Shown in pieces: positions 1-11,863 of a DNA stretch of 64,000 nucleotides. Under the pieces are notes generated by a model. That model saw nothing but the letters and a program-made list of their open reading frames with translations, had not been told where the DNA came from and made no database searches. Source of the DNA: Agapanthus africanus (lineage: Eukaryota > Streptophyta > Magnoliopsida > Asparagales > Amaryllidaceae); assembly GCA_030015575.1 (NCBI GenBank), contig CM057337.1, forward strand, positions 296,074,044 through 296,138,043. Direction: 5' to 3'. The first letter of the stretch is position 1, and each line of letters opens with the position of its first letter. A program made the position numbers and the translations under genes.

Positions 1-101
1 TATGATATATATTTATATTTGATATAATTATATATTAACTAATTTTATTGCTCACTAATTATTTTCTTTATATATATATTAATATATATATTTGATATAT
101 G

Positions 102-139
<38 letters not shown>

Positions 140-411
140 GAAGCATGGTAGGATTTTCTATTTTTATGAAAAATAGAAATGAGGTGCAAATGAGGAATGG
201 GGTGAAGCATGGCTTTTATGTTTCTATATTCATTTGCTTTCACTATTGAAGCGAGGTTCAATTTATTTGTTTAAATAAATTCCATTCTTCAATGAGCGGG
301 GATATTATGTGAGCCATGATTCATTCTATTCTACACTTGGTGATTTTTCTCTTGAGCTCATCTCCATCAAGCTCTCTCGCTTTCCATCTTCTTCTTCCTC
401 CTCAATAAAAC
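1..411 (+). repeat. Copia-type LTR, left part (split by LARD-1)
   Basis: AT-rich sequence that matches, in reverse complement, the minus-strand LTR around 15500-15900, including the block about a long A/T tract and 'aaaatagaaatgaggtg'. It ends at the 5-bp target site AAAAC (407-411) and resumes at 11416. Its own 5' end lies left of the window. No coding capacity is seen. It is a solo LTR or the 3' LTR of an element to the left. Confidence 0.7.
104..136. repeat. (AT)n microsatellite
   Basis: A nearly pure AT dinucleotide run inside the Copia-type LTR. Similar AT runs occur in related LTR copies at about 14270-14310 and 47410-47430, so the tract appears to be a feature of the LTR family. Confidence 0.9.
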
Positions 412-2126
412 TGTAACGTTTTAAAAATGATTAAATAAATAATTAAATGAATAAAAGTGTTTAAGTGAATTTTAGGATTTTTGGTAAAGTAAAATGTATT
501 TTTCGTAAAACCCAACCGTGATTGTTTTTCATTATAATTTTAAAAATATCTATTTTAATTATGAAATTATTAGTAAATGGTGTTTATTTAGCCACTTATA
601 AATTTTTAGTTTAATAAAATATTTTTCCTAAATTAATTATTTTTAATATTAACATAAGCTTTATTTTTACACTAAATTAGTGTAAATTACAAATTTAAAT
701 GGTTTTAATTTTTAAAAATGAACCATGGCATATTAGAAATTAGTGTGTATCATGCAAAATTTATTTGCAAATTTTTCCTAATTTCTAGAGCTTTCTTGAG
801 TTGCTATAGTAAATAAATAAATAAATAAATACATGAAAAGACTTTTAATGATGTTTCTCTTCTTGAAACTTCCACACACTTTGCACACTCTCTTCTTTCT
901 CTCACTCTCCTCACTTAGGCCGGCCACAACCCCACCATGGCTGCCCCCCCCCCCATTTTCTACCTCTTTTTTATTCAAAAATGATCAAAAATACATCAAA
1001 AATTCCATTAAAATTCCACAAAATCCTATTTATTTCATACCCTTTATTCCTTACTCATTTTTACATGGATTTTGGAGATGGAAAGCATGCATTTTGGAGG
1101 CTCATTTCTAGTTTGGATTTCATATTTTGGGAGGTATAATTTCTTTCTTTTGATTTATTGTTTTAGATGTTCATTTAAGTTTAATTAGATTTAATGAATT
1201 AATTCTATGTTCAATTTTAAAAATTCAAGTTAGGGTTTCTAAATTCAAGTTATGATTTTTGTTAATTATTTAGGGTTATAATAGTTAGTTTAACACTTTT
1301 GGATTTGGAAAATCTTGCATGATTGTTGAATTGTAAATTTTTCATTGAAAATGGTTTAAATTAGGAAATTTTGCTAACTAGGTTTCTATAAAACCTAATT
1401 ATTGGTGAAATAAATCTCAATTAATATTGGTAATACTGGATTTTGGTCTTAATAAGAGTATTAACTTGTTGGTGGAAAGAAAAACCTAGTTTGATTGCTA
1501 TTTTCTATGGATAATTGATAATTGTGATAAAAATTGCTAATTTTGTAAACTAGATTTTAGAAATTTCTATATAAATGAGATTAAAAATATAATTATGGTT
1601 TTATTATATCACTATCATCATGAATTGTAGTTTAAGACATTAATTCATGCGAAATCATGTTTTGTGGTGGAATTGTGGTATTTTGCTTTAAAATGTTGAA
1701 AATTGTTAAAGGATGCAAACTAGAAATTTCAAATCAATACAAAATTGTGTAATAAAAATATAGTAGTGGTTTGTATAGTCTAGTAATGCTATTTAATGAG
1801 TTTTATGACCATTGGTTTCATTTAAATGTTAAGTTTTGATGAAAAACGGTAAACTGGCATTTTCGGGTTTTGCGAAATTGGACGGTTTGATAGATTTTCG
1901 GGTTTCGATTGATTTAATCATGTTTTATAGTATAAGTAATGTGTTTTAAAACTACAAGTTGTTTGATGATGTTATCTCGATCCATCGGAGTTTGTACACC
2001 GATATCGAGCGGTATTTGGTTCTTTTGCGTGGACGGGACATAGGTTTTAACCTATGCTTGTTCCTTGTCTCGTTTGACTTTTGTATGTGATTCGGTTTAC
2101 GATACTATTTATATGTTTGCGTTTAG

Positions 2127-2215
2127 GTACCCTTCAAGTGGACTGCGGGCGATGAAGAGGAGGATGGCGACACCGTCTTGGGCAGACATGGACCAGGTGA
2201 GTAGATGTATATCTA
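2127..2215 (+). other. Exon-like cassette with splice-like borders in LARD LTR
   Basis: A 70-nt segment (2127-2196) is preceded by GTTTAG and followed by CAG/GTGAGT, a near-ideal plant donor. A small inverted repeat, GTAGAT-N4-ATCTAC, follows the donor. The same segment has the same 70-nt length in LARD-2 (34065-34134 and 41555-41624) and recurs in LARD-1 LTR2 (8547-8616). The donor is also present in LARD-3 at 12394 on the minus strand. Splicing is inferred, not shown. Confidence 0.5.
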
Positions 2216-3392
2216 CGGGGGGGATGTCGGGTGGATGGCGTTTAGCACTCCCGCAACATAGAATAGGAATAGTACTTATTGACATTAGGAAACCAGATGT
2301 GACCCTAGATTCTTAATGAGTAGGACCTTAGCAATGATCCTAGGCTGGACTAGACTGATTTAGGAAAAGCATACCAGAGGATGAATACCTTGGAGGAGGT
2401 TCGTAGGTTTCAGATAGAAACACACACGCACACACTGAAACTCGACATGGTGTGTACGTATAAGTGTATATATATATAGAACTAGGTATATGTATATATA
2501 TATATATATACAACACGTACATGGGATTCATTGATGTGATATGACATCTGAGATATGATGAAACAGTGTAACTGGGCTTGATGCCGTGAATCCTTGGCTA
2601 TACAGTCGTATTAAGTGTTAGCGGATCATTAGAGAATGAGATAATGAACAGGTATATATAAATTATAATGGGTAGTGATGATATTGTGATACACAGGACT
2701 CTAAAATAGTACCCGGATTGTAACTTGTGATTGATCACGATTTGGGATATGTATGACTTGATTACGACATCATATATGTGTGACCTGATGTCGATATCAT
2801 ATAGATGTAACTTGATGACGATATGATATCAGTATGACTTAATCACAATTTGATACATATGACATGACATTTCTGAGGATAAACTAATTAAGCATTTTAC
2901 GATGGCAATGATATATGTTTGATGTATGGGATTACAGTTTAGCACCTTGATCATGAGATGTTTTGATGATGACATTATACGAATGATGAGGCACTTAGGA
3001 GATACTTGACCCGTACCCCGATATTGGGATGCCGTACGATGGATTTTACCATACGAGGCTTAGATATGATGATTGATCCGCACTCTTGATTCGAGGAAGC
3101 CGTACTACGTACGTGACGCTATTGAGGCGGGATCGCCGACTATTAGAGATATTGATTCAGACCTTAGGTAGCCTCTAGTTTCTTACCGACTAGTTTCTTA
3201 GGTTTAGTTCCTTAGGATGTTAGATGGACACTAGTTTAGGTTCGACTCACATAGTGGTAGTTGTACTCGTATTTCGCAGAGGAGTGGATAATGCACATCT
3301 GTATTTACATTCATACTGTAATCATCATGGTGCATATTCTTACATATGTTGCTATAATCAGTATAAACCTTACCTGTTAGGACACCAGCACC

Positions 3393-3458
3393 ATTACCGA
3401 TGATGCGCATATTCCATGCACACTTATTTGCCGGCTCACACACATCATCATCGGTAAT
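3393..3458 (+). other. Conserved stem-loop in LARD LTR
   Basis: Two perfect 13-nt arms, ATTACCGATGATG (3393-3405) and CATCATCGGTAAT (3446-3458), enclose a 40-nt loop. The structure recurs at 9813-9878 in the second LTR, at 35249-35314 and 42740-42805 in LARD-2, and at 12174-12234 in LARD-3 with a paired base change. Its role is unknown. Confidence 0.65.
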
Positions 3459-5000
3459 TGCTATGTCACGTACACTTTAGATCAGATTATCTTTTATTGA
3501 TAGAATCAGTTAACAACTAAACCGATATAATATTGTGATTACTCGCTGATGTTAACATAGACATGATATTTATTACGTAGACATTCATGCATTCATATTT
3601 TCATGTTATCACGCAGTATTATGGGCATATGCCGACACTTATCATATATTTACTCATGATTTTGAGATTTGGATTTCTGTGAGATTTCTGGATTTTTGGA
3701 GAAAACCGCAAAAATATATAAAAACTTCTCTCTCTCTCCTCCTCTCTTTTTAAACAAAGTTGCGGTTTTCTCGTGATGTATGTGTCGTCCACCATGAGAT
3801 TTTATGTTTTCTGTTGGATTTCGAGACCCGATTCGAGGAGTGGATGAACCGTCTCGGGTATATGGTGGGCCCGGTATGGTACCCCGGGGCAAGAAGATCG
3901 AGTTGTAGACGATGAGCCTGGCAGGGGAAGGCTACCTACCGGTGATGTCTGGCGCGGTGGATATCCGGAGGATACCGACCGTTGTCGTGAGATTTGATTA
4001 TTGGCCGATCCGGACTGACGGAACCCGAGGTATTGAGACTATGAGACTTGAGATTTACATGTTTGTGTCGATGCTTGACACGGATTTTCATGGATTTCAT
4101 TGTTGAGATTTCAGATTCTTATACACATTTTACTATGATAACAGCCAAAGATTTCTTATACAGATATACCTGGATTTCAGGATTGCTTATTTTACATTCA
4201 TGGTGCATGCATATCCATTCATATAACATAGTACTATATGAGGCACTGACACGAGCACGGAGTATCTGCACTTACACGTAGTATTACCCTGCTATTACTA
4301 GAGGATTGAGATTTAGTAGTGTATTATTATGACCTAGGATAGCGTCGTGCATTCGATTTCTTTTTGTAGATGTCTTCTACTCACGAGTTGGCAACTCACC
4401 CCCGTTGTGCCAAATTTTATTACAGGTTCGATGTACAGGTTTCCCGGGCAGTTTGCTGGCACATCTTTTATTTCAGGGTGATTTGCACGGTAGGTTGGTT
4501 CACTTGTATCTGAACCACCATTGTATTTTATTCATTCATTTGTATCTAGTAAGCTCCATCAACCATACTTGTATTAATTGATAAGTTTATTGGACCGGTC
4601 TTTTATTTTGACCTTAGAGTCGCGCATGTATTATTCTGATCTGGTGGCTTTGTTTTCTTTTTGAGTTTTGAGCCTCGCCCCTTGGCGTTGTATATTATTG
4701 TGCTTGTTGTGGTTGTTTCCGCCTATTGGCGTTGAGCTAGCTCCCGTTTGGGGATGCTTTTTATTGTTTATGTATATTATACTTGTTGTACCCGTTTTGG
4801 GGGCCGGTTTTTACAGAGGAGACTCTGCCGAAATTTTTGGTAAAATTTGCTGATGTTTTTAGACTTGTTTTCTTTTTCTTCTTCTTCTTCTTTTATGGTT
4901 TAGATTTCTGGGCTTCGGCTTACTTAGGTTACGTGGCGCCTCTAGACGCTTCGTAATCTAAGTGCCGGTCACGTTCTGTACTTTCGGGTCGTGACAAAGT

Positions 5001-5012
5001 TGGTATCAGAGC
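5001..5012 (+). other. LARD-1 primer binding site (tRNA-iMet)
   Basis: TGGTATCAGAGC lies four bases after the LTR end. This is the usual plant retrotransposon priming sequence complementary to the 3' end of initiator tRNA-Met. Confidence 0.93.
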
Positions 5013-6816
5013 GCTAGGTTTAACCCTGTATAAGTCTAGGTGACCCTTGGTTGATGGAGTAGGCGATTTAGGTAGAGTAACGTACCGTGGGTATGGTCCG
5101 CGGCATACTTACGATACGCTACTCTGCTTAAGGAGCCTTAGGATGTACATTTGTTTGCACCGTATTTCATTCGTTCCTTTGATCTATCTTCGTCGATGTC
5201 GGAGGGTGGTTCCTGTTACCCCGGGGCGCACTGGCAGAGGGAGCTGCGGCTCGAATGCGATAACCATTAGAGTATTGGTTATTCTTGAGGATTGAAGCAT
5301 TGCTTAGCGTGCGGACGAAGGGTATTCACATGCCGTCCGGATGAAGTTAAAGGGTTCGAACGATTATCAGAAAAGCATTTTCCCAAGTTTAAGGTATTCG
5401 GAAGAACATGCAGGTATTTCGATGGACCCTCTAGAAGAATCAAACCCTAACTCGACATAATGACCCCGAGAACGCCCTTGAACCTTAGGGTTTACGGCAG
5501 TTCCGCGGTGCCATTAGTGAGGCTTGGGTTTGCCCTTCTACGGCTGGATCATCGATGCTGGGGTATGTACCGGATATTTTTAAACTGTACTTGAGTGTTG
5601 AGCTCTCGGGGAATTATGGGATTTTGATGGATCGATCGAAAAGTTTAATGTAGTCCGGATATCAGGTGAAGGGATCGACTACGTGGGAGACTCTAGATAT
5701 GAGTGTTGTCGTTGGTAGCGCAGTCTGCATAGCTACGAAGGGACGAGTTTGAAGCAGCCGACATCAGAGGAAAGATGCGCGCATTGACGATAGTGTTTAC
5801 GATTGTGATCTAGTGATTTGAATTTCATATTTTCATTGATTGGATTTTTGTATTTTGAGGATTTTTGTTCTACGATTGGTATTTCATGTATGTACCTTCA
5901 TTCTATTTGTGTTTCATATATCAGTTGTATTGATGTTGTTTAGTACACACCCAGTACACTTGATTTGGTTTTATATGATTTGAGATTTTTGATTTGATTT
6001 CGTGCATAGGGGTTACACATGATTTTGACATATGTTTCGACCTAGTTTTCATGCATTTTTGTACTGTGATTTTGATTTTGATATTCGATATATGTTTTCG
6101 TGCACCATGTGCACCTGATTAGGATTCTTGCGCATACTTGGCGCACTTGATGCGATTTGGTGCACACCAGATGCACTAAATCGGGTTTTTGTGCAGATTA
6201 GATGCACCTGATAGTGAGTCGTGCATGCCCGTTGCACTTGACAGATGTTTTTGGTGCACACCTATTGCACTTAGTTTTGTTTTGTGGGTATTAATGGTAT
6301 CTGTATTTGGTTTCGATTTCAGTGCGCACCGGACGCACATGACATTTTATTGATGTGATTGGGATTGATTTCAGTTTGAGCAGTATGTTTTCATAATTAT
6401 CATATCTGATTTAGTAACCAGGCGGAACGTGTATGTTAAATAAAAGATATATATATATATATATATATCTAGTTTTTTTTAAAACGTCCGCTACTTATGC
6501 CGTGACATGTGCATCACACGGCGATTTTCAAAAGGGTTTATTTTTTTTTTTTTTGCATATTTCCTTATCCAGATATTTGAACGGTTTTACTGTGATGCAC
6601 ACTATATATAAGTTATAGATTGATGTATATTAAGATGGTTTTCATATTGGGTTTTGATATTTTATTCTCGCCATAACTCCGATGATTGCATTATGCTTGA
6701 CAGAGTTGATTTTAGTTATGTATTGATGATTTCGGAGCCCCGACGATTTGAATGTTTTGCTAAACGTTTTAGTATTTGGAGGGGGAGTTTTAATTTAAAT
6801 TCGGGGACCGAATTTC
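5013..6816 (+). other. LARD-1 interior, noncoding
   Basis: No polyprotein domain is seen in any frame; the longest open frames are under 90 codons. Positions about 5325-5650 match the LARD-2 interior (37610-37905) and a minus-strand stretch at about 17585-17950. A GTGCA-rich repeat zone occupies the right half. The distal part has T-rich tracts near 6472-6552. Confidence 0.8.
6095..6345 (+). repeat. Degenerate GTGCA repeat zone
   Basis: About eight to ten imperfect units with cores such as GTGCACACCAGATGCACT, separated by T/G-rich spacers of about 15-30 bases. A similar zone is in the LARD-2 interior at 38870-39205. Units differ in sequence and spacing, so this is not a clean satellite. Confidence 0.75.
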
Positions 6817-6832
6817 TAAAAGGGGGGAAGAT
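6817..6832 (+). other. LARD-1 polypurine tract
   Basis: An A/G run around AAAAGGGGGGAAGA directly precedes the 3' LTR start (TGTAACG at 6833), as expected for the plus-strand primer of reverse transcription. Confidence 0.9.
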
Positions 6833-9800
6833 TGTAACGTTTTAAAAATGATTAAATAAATAATTAAATGAATAAAAGTGTTTAAGTGAATTTTAGGATT
6901 TTTGGTAAAGTAAAATGTATTTTTCGTAAAACCCAACCGTGATTGTTTTTCATTATAATTTTAAAAATATCTATTTTAATTATGAAATTATTAGTAAATG
7001 GTGTTTATTTAGCCACTTATAAATTTTTAGTTTAATAAAATATTTTTCCTAAATTAATTATTTTTAATATTAACATAAGCTTTATTTTTACACTAAATTA
7101 GTGTAAATTACAAATTTAAATGGTTTTAATTTTTAAAAATGAACCATGGCATATTAGAAATTAGTGTGTATCATGCAAAATTTATTTGCAAATTTTTCCT
7201 AATTTCTAGAGCTTTCTTGAGTTGCTATAGTAAATAAATAAATAAATAAATACATGAAAAGACTTTTAATGATGTTTCTCTTCTTGAAACTTCCACACAC
7301 TTTGCACACTCTCTTCTTTCTCTCACTCTCCTCACTTAGGCCGGCCACAACCCCACCATGGCTGCCCCCCCCACATTTTCTACCTCTTTTTTATTCAAAA
7401 ATGATCAAAAATACATCAAAAATTCCATTAAAATTCCACAAAATCCTATTTATTTCATACCCTTTATTCCTTACTCATTTTTTCATGGATTTTGGAGATG
7501 GAAAGCATGCATTTTGGAGGCTCATTTCTAGTTTGGATTTCATATTTTGGGAGGTATAATTTCTTTCTTTTGATTTATTGTTTTAGATGTTCATTTAAGC
7601 TTAATTAGATTTAATGAATTAATTCTATGTTCAATTTTAAAAATTCAAGTTAGGGTTTCTAAATTCAAGTTATGATTTTTGTTAATTATTTAGGGTTATA
7701 ATAGTTAGTTTAACACTTTTGGATTTGGAAAATCTTGCATGATTGTTGAATTGTAAATTTTTCATTGAAAATGGTTTAAATTAGGAAATTTTGCTAACTA
7801 GGTTTCTATAAAACCTAATTATTGGTGAAATAAATCTCAATTAATATTGGTAATACTGGATTTTGGTCTTAATAAGAGTATTAACTTGTTGGTGGAAAGA
7901 AAAACCTAGTTTGATTGCTATTTTCTATGGATAATTGATAATTGTGATAAAAATTGCTAATTTTGTAAACTAGATTTTAGAAATTTCTATATAAATGAGA
8001 TTAAAAATATAATTATGGTTTTATTATATCACTATCATCATGAATTGTAGTTTAAGACATTAATTCATGCGAAATCATGTTTTGTGGTGGAATTGTGGTA
8101 TTTTGCTTTAAAATGTTGAAAATTGTTAAAGGATGCAAACTAGAAATTTCAAATCAATACAAAATTGTGTAATAAAAATATAGTAGTGGTTTGTATAGTC
8201 TAGTAATGCTATTTAATGAGTTTTATGACCATTGGTTTCATTTAAATGTTAAGTTTTGATGAAAAACGGTAAACTGGCATTTTCGGGTTTTGCGAAATTG
8301 GACGGTTTGATAGATTTTCGGGTTTCGATGGATTTAATCATGTTTTATAGTATAAGTAATGTGTTTTAAAACTACAAGTTGTTTGATGATGTTATCTCGA
8401 TCCATCGGAGTTTGTACACCGATATCGAGCGGTATTTGGTTCTTTTGCGTGGACGGGACATAGGTTTTAACCTATGCTTGTTCCTTGTCTCGTTTGACTT
8501 TTGTATGTGATTCGGTTTACGATACTATTTATATGTTTGCGTTTAGGTACCCTTCAAGTGGACTGCGGGCGATGAAGAGGAGGATGGCGACACCGTCTTG
8601 GGCAGACATGGACCAGGTGAGTAGATGTATATCTACGGGGGGGAAGTCGGGTGGATGGCGTTTAGCACTCCCGCAACATAGAATAGGAATAGTACTTATT
8701 GACATTAGGAAACCAGATGTGACCCTAGATTCTTAATGAGTAGGACCTTAGCAATGATCCTAGGCTGGACTAGACTGATTTAGGAAAAGCATACCAGAGG
8801 ATGAATACCTTGGAGGAGGTTCGTAGGTTTCAGATAGAAACACACACGCACACACTGAAACTCGACATGGTGTGTACGTATAAGTGTATATATATATAGA
8901 ACTAGGTATATGTATATATATATATATATACAACACGTACATGGGATTCATTGATGTGATATGACATCTGAGATATGATGAAACAGTGTAACTGGGCTTG
9001 ATGCCGTGAATCCTTGGCTATACAGTCGTATTAAGTGTTAGCGGATCATTAGAGAATGAGATAATGAACAGGTATATATAAATTATAATGGGTAGTGATG
9101 ATATTATGATACACAGGACTCTAAAATAGTACCCGGATTGTAACTTGTGATTGATCACGATTTGGGATATGTATGACTTGATTACGACATCATATATGTG
9201 TGACCTGATGTCGATATCATATAGATGTAACTTGATGACGATATGATATCAGTATGACTTAATCACAATTTGATACATATGACATGACATTTCTGAGGAT
9301 AAACTAATTAAGCATTTTACGATGGCAATGATATATGTTTGATGTATGGGATTACAGTTTAGCACCTTGATCATGAGATGTTTTGATGATGACATTATAC
9401 GAATGATGAGGCACTTAGGAGATACTTGACCCGTACCCCGATATTGGGATGCCGTACGATGGATTTTACCATACGAGGCTTAGATATGATGATTGATCCG
9501 CACTCTTGATTCGAGGAAGCCGTACTACGTACGTGACGCTATTGAGGCGGGATCGCCGACTATTAGAGATATTGATTCAGACCTTAGGTAGCCTCTAGTT
9601 TCTTACCGACTAGTTTCTTAGGTTTAGTTCCTTAGGATGTTAGATGGACACTAGTTTAGGTTCGACTCACATAGTGGTAGTTGTACTCGTATTTCGCAGA
9701 GGAGTGGATAATGCACATCTGTATTTACATTCATACTGTAATCATCATGGTGCATATTCTTACATATGTTGCTATAATCAGTATAAACCTTACCTGTTAG

Positions 9801-11415
9801 GACACCAGCACCATTACCGATGATGCGCATATTCCACGCACACTTATTTGCCGGCTCACACACATCATCATCGGTAATTGCTATATCACGTACACTTTAG
9901 ATCAGATTATCTTTTATTGATAGAATCAGTTAACAACTAAACCGATATAATATTGTGATTACTCGCTGATGTTAACATAGACATGATATTTATTACGTAG
10001 ACATTCATGCATTCATATTTTCATGTTATCACGCAGTATTATGGGCATATGCCGACACTTATCATATATTTACTCATGATTTTGATATTTGGATTTCTGT
10101 GAGATTTCTGGATTTTTGGAGAAAACCGCAAAAATATATAAAAACTTCTCTCTCTCTCCTCCTCTCTTTTTAAACAAAGTTGCGGTTTTCTCGTGATGTA
10201 TGTGTCGTCCACCATGAGATTTTATGTTTTCTGTTGGATTTCGAGACCCGATTCGAGGAGTGGATGAACCGTCTCGGGTACATGGTGGGCCCGGTATGGT
10301 ACCCCGGGGCAAGAAGATCGAGTTGTAGACGATGAGCCTGGCAGGGGAAGGCTACCTACCGGTGATGTCTGGCGCGGTGGATATCCGGAGGATACCGACC
10401 GTTGTCGTGAGATTTGATTATGGGCCGATCCGGACTGACGGAACCCGAGGTATTGAGACTATGAGACTTGAGATTTACATGTTTGTGTCGATGCTTGACA
10501 CGGATTTTCATGGATTTCATTGTTGAGATTTCAGATTCTTATACACATTTTACTATGATAACAGCCAAAGATTTCTTATACAGATATACCTGGATTTCAG
10601 GATTGCTTATTTTACATTCATGGTGCATGCATATCCATTCATATAACATAGTACTATATGAGGCACTGACACGAGCACGGAGTATCTGCACTTACACGTA
10701 GTATTACCCTGCTATTACTAGAGGATTGAGATTTAGTAGTGTATTATTATGACCTAGGATAGCGTCGTGCATTCGATTTCTTTTTGTAGATGTCTTCTAC
10801 TCACGAGTTGGCAACTCACCCCCGTTGTGCCAAATTTTATTAAAGGTTCGATGTACAGGTTTCCCGGGCAGTTTGCTGGCACATCTTTTATTTCAGGGTG
10901 ATTTGCACGGTAGGTTGGTTCACTTGTATCTGAACCACCATTGTATTTTATTCATTCATTTGTATCTAGTAAGCTCCATCAACCATACTTGTATTAATTG
11001 ATAAGTTTATTGGACCGGTCTTTTATTTTGACCTTAGAGTCGCGCATGTATTATTCTGATCTGGTGGCTTTGTTTTCTTTTTGAGTTTTGAGCCTCGCCC
11101 CTTGGCGTTGTATATTATTGTGCTTGTTGTGGTTGTTTCCGCCTATTGGCGTTGAGCTAGCTCCCGTTTGGGGATGCTTTTTATTGTTTATGTATATTAT
11201 ACTTGTTGTACCCGTTTGGGGGCCGGTTTTTACAGAGGAGACTCTGCCGAAATTTTTGGTAAAATTTGCTGATGTTTTTAGACTTGTTTTCTTTTTCTTC
11301 TTCTTCTTCTTTTATGGTTTAGATTTCTGGGCTTCGGCTTACTTAGGTTACGTGGCGCCTCTAGACGCTTCGTAATCTAAGTGCCGGTCACGTTCTGTAC
11401 TTTCGGGTCGTGACA
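6833..11415 (+). repeat. LARD-1 3' LTR
   Basis: A 4583-bp direct copy of 412-4996 with about a dozen visible differences. It repeats the cassette (8547-8616) and stem-loop (9813-9878). It ends GTGACA and is followed by the target duplication AAAAC (11416-11420). Confidence 0.92.
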
Positions 11416-11863
11416 AAAACCCTAACCCTCACATGTGATGTGAATCATAGGATTTTGAAGAATCCTAAGTGAGCTAATAATCCCTACTTCACCATCCTAC
11501 ACTTGATTAGAACTTAGGTGTTGTGTGCTGCCTATTCTAAAGTAAATTTAGTGAAGAGATAGCTTGGATTAGCGAAGCTTCGAGTGGATCTTCTTCGGCA
11601 CGAAGGTCACGTAGGAAGTTCGATCCAACTTCAAGTGGAGCCTAGTGGAGTTGCGTGGACTACTACACGGAGCTTTAGATGAGAAGGACACGGTCTACAA
11701 AGGTTGTTACCTGCTTCTCTTAGTGTAAATCTTTTTATATCATCGTATAAACCCTAATAATCTAGTATGATTCTTAGTTAGTGTTGTTTAGTACCAAGAA
11801 ATTTTTAAAATTGCATGCATGATGCCTGTTTAAACCTCATGGTGGTGCTAGGGTAAACTTTCA
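11416..11863 (+). repeat. Copia-type LTR, right part after LARD-1
   Basis: Continuation of the LTR interrupted at 411. It matches in reverse complement the minus-strand LTR at 15063-15530, including 'cctcacatgtgatgtgaa' and the terminal 'cctcatggtggtgctaggg'. The LTR end is placed at ...CTTTCA (11863) because the minus-strand copy starts with the same sequence (TGAAAG at 15063). No priming site follows, so it is a solo or 3' LTR. The 'aaaccctaaccctc' here belongs to the LTR and is not a telomeric tract. Confidence 0.7.

Larger units (their letters stand above)
412..4996 (+). repeat. LARD-1 5' LTR
   Basis: A 4585-bp LTR, nearly identical to 6833-11415. It contains only short chance ORFs. Visible structure includes a homopyrimidine/C-rich stretch near 930-970, the 70-nt exon-like cassette at 2127-2196, the stem-loop at 3393-3458, and GC-rich islands near 3830-3990 and 4380-4450 that are recognisable in the otherwise diverged LARD-2 LTR. 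Confidence 0.92.
412..11415 (+). mobile_element. LARD-1: gene-free LTR retrotransposon with 4.6-kb LTRs
   Basis: Two direct LTRs (412-4996 and 6833-11415) flank a 1.84-kb interior. Both LTRs start TGTAACG and end GTGACA. The 5-bp target-site duplication AAAAC (407-411 and 11416-11420) is perfect. A priming site complementary to initiator tRNA-Met lies at 5001-5012 and a polypurine tract at 6817-6832. No gag or pol similarity is visible in any frame, so mobilisation would need proteins from another element. Long LTRs with a noncoding interior are the LARD pattern. The GTGACA-priming-site junction and the G-rich tract before TGTAACG resemble Ty3/Gypsy Tekay/Del-type chromoviruses, so a Gypsy parent is my inference. 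The LTRs differ at roughly a dozen sites by eye, suggesting insertion about 0.1 million years ago on a commonly used plant rate. It looks structurally whole. Confidence 0.92.

Noticed and set aside
2065-2316. 83-codon frame in both LARD-1 LTRs
   Set aside because: It overlaps the cassette and is partly similar to a LARD-2 frame, but the similarity follows nucleotide islands including splice-like borders. I see no clear protein-level constraint.
6095-6345. CRISPR-like or satellite array
   Set aside because: Units are irregular in length and sequence and the setting is a plant retrotransposon interior.
11416-11432. Telomere-like CCCTAA units next to LARD-1
   Set aside because: Only two units, and similar text occurs in other copies of the same LTR family (near 18428), so it is LTR sequence, not an interstitial telomere.
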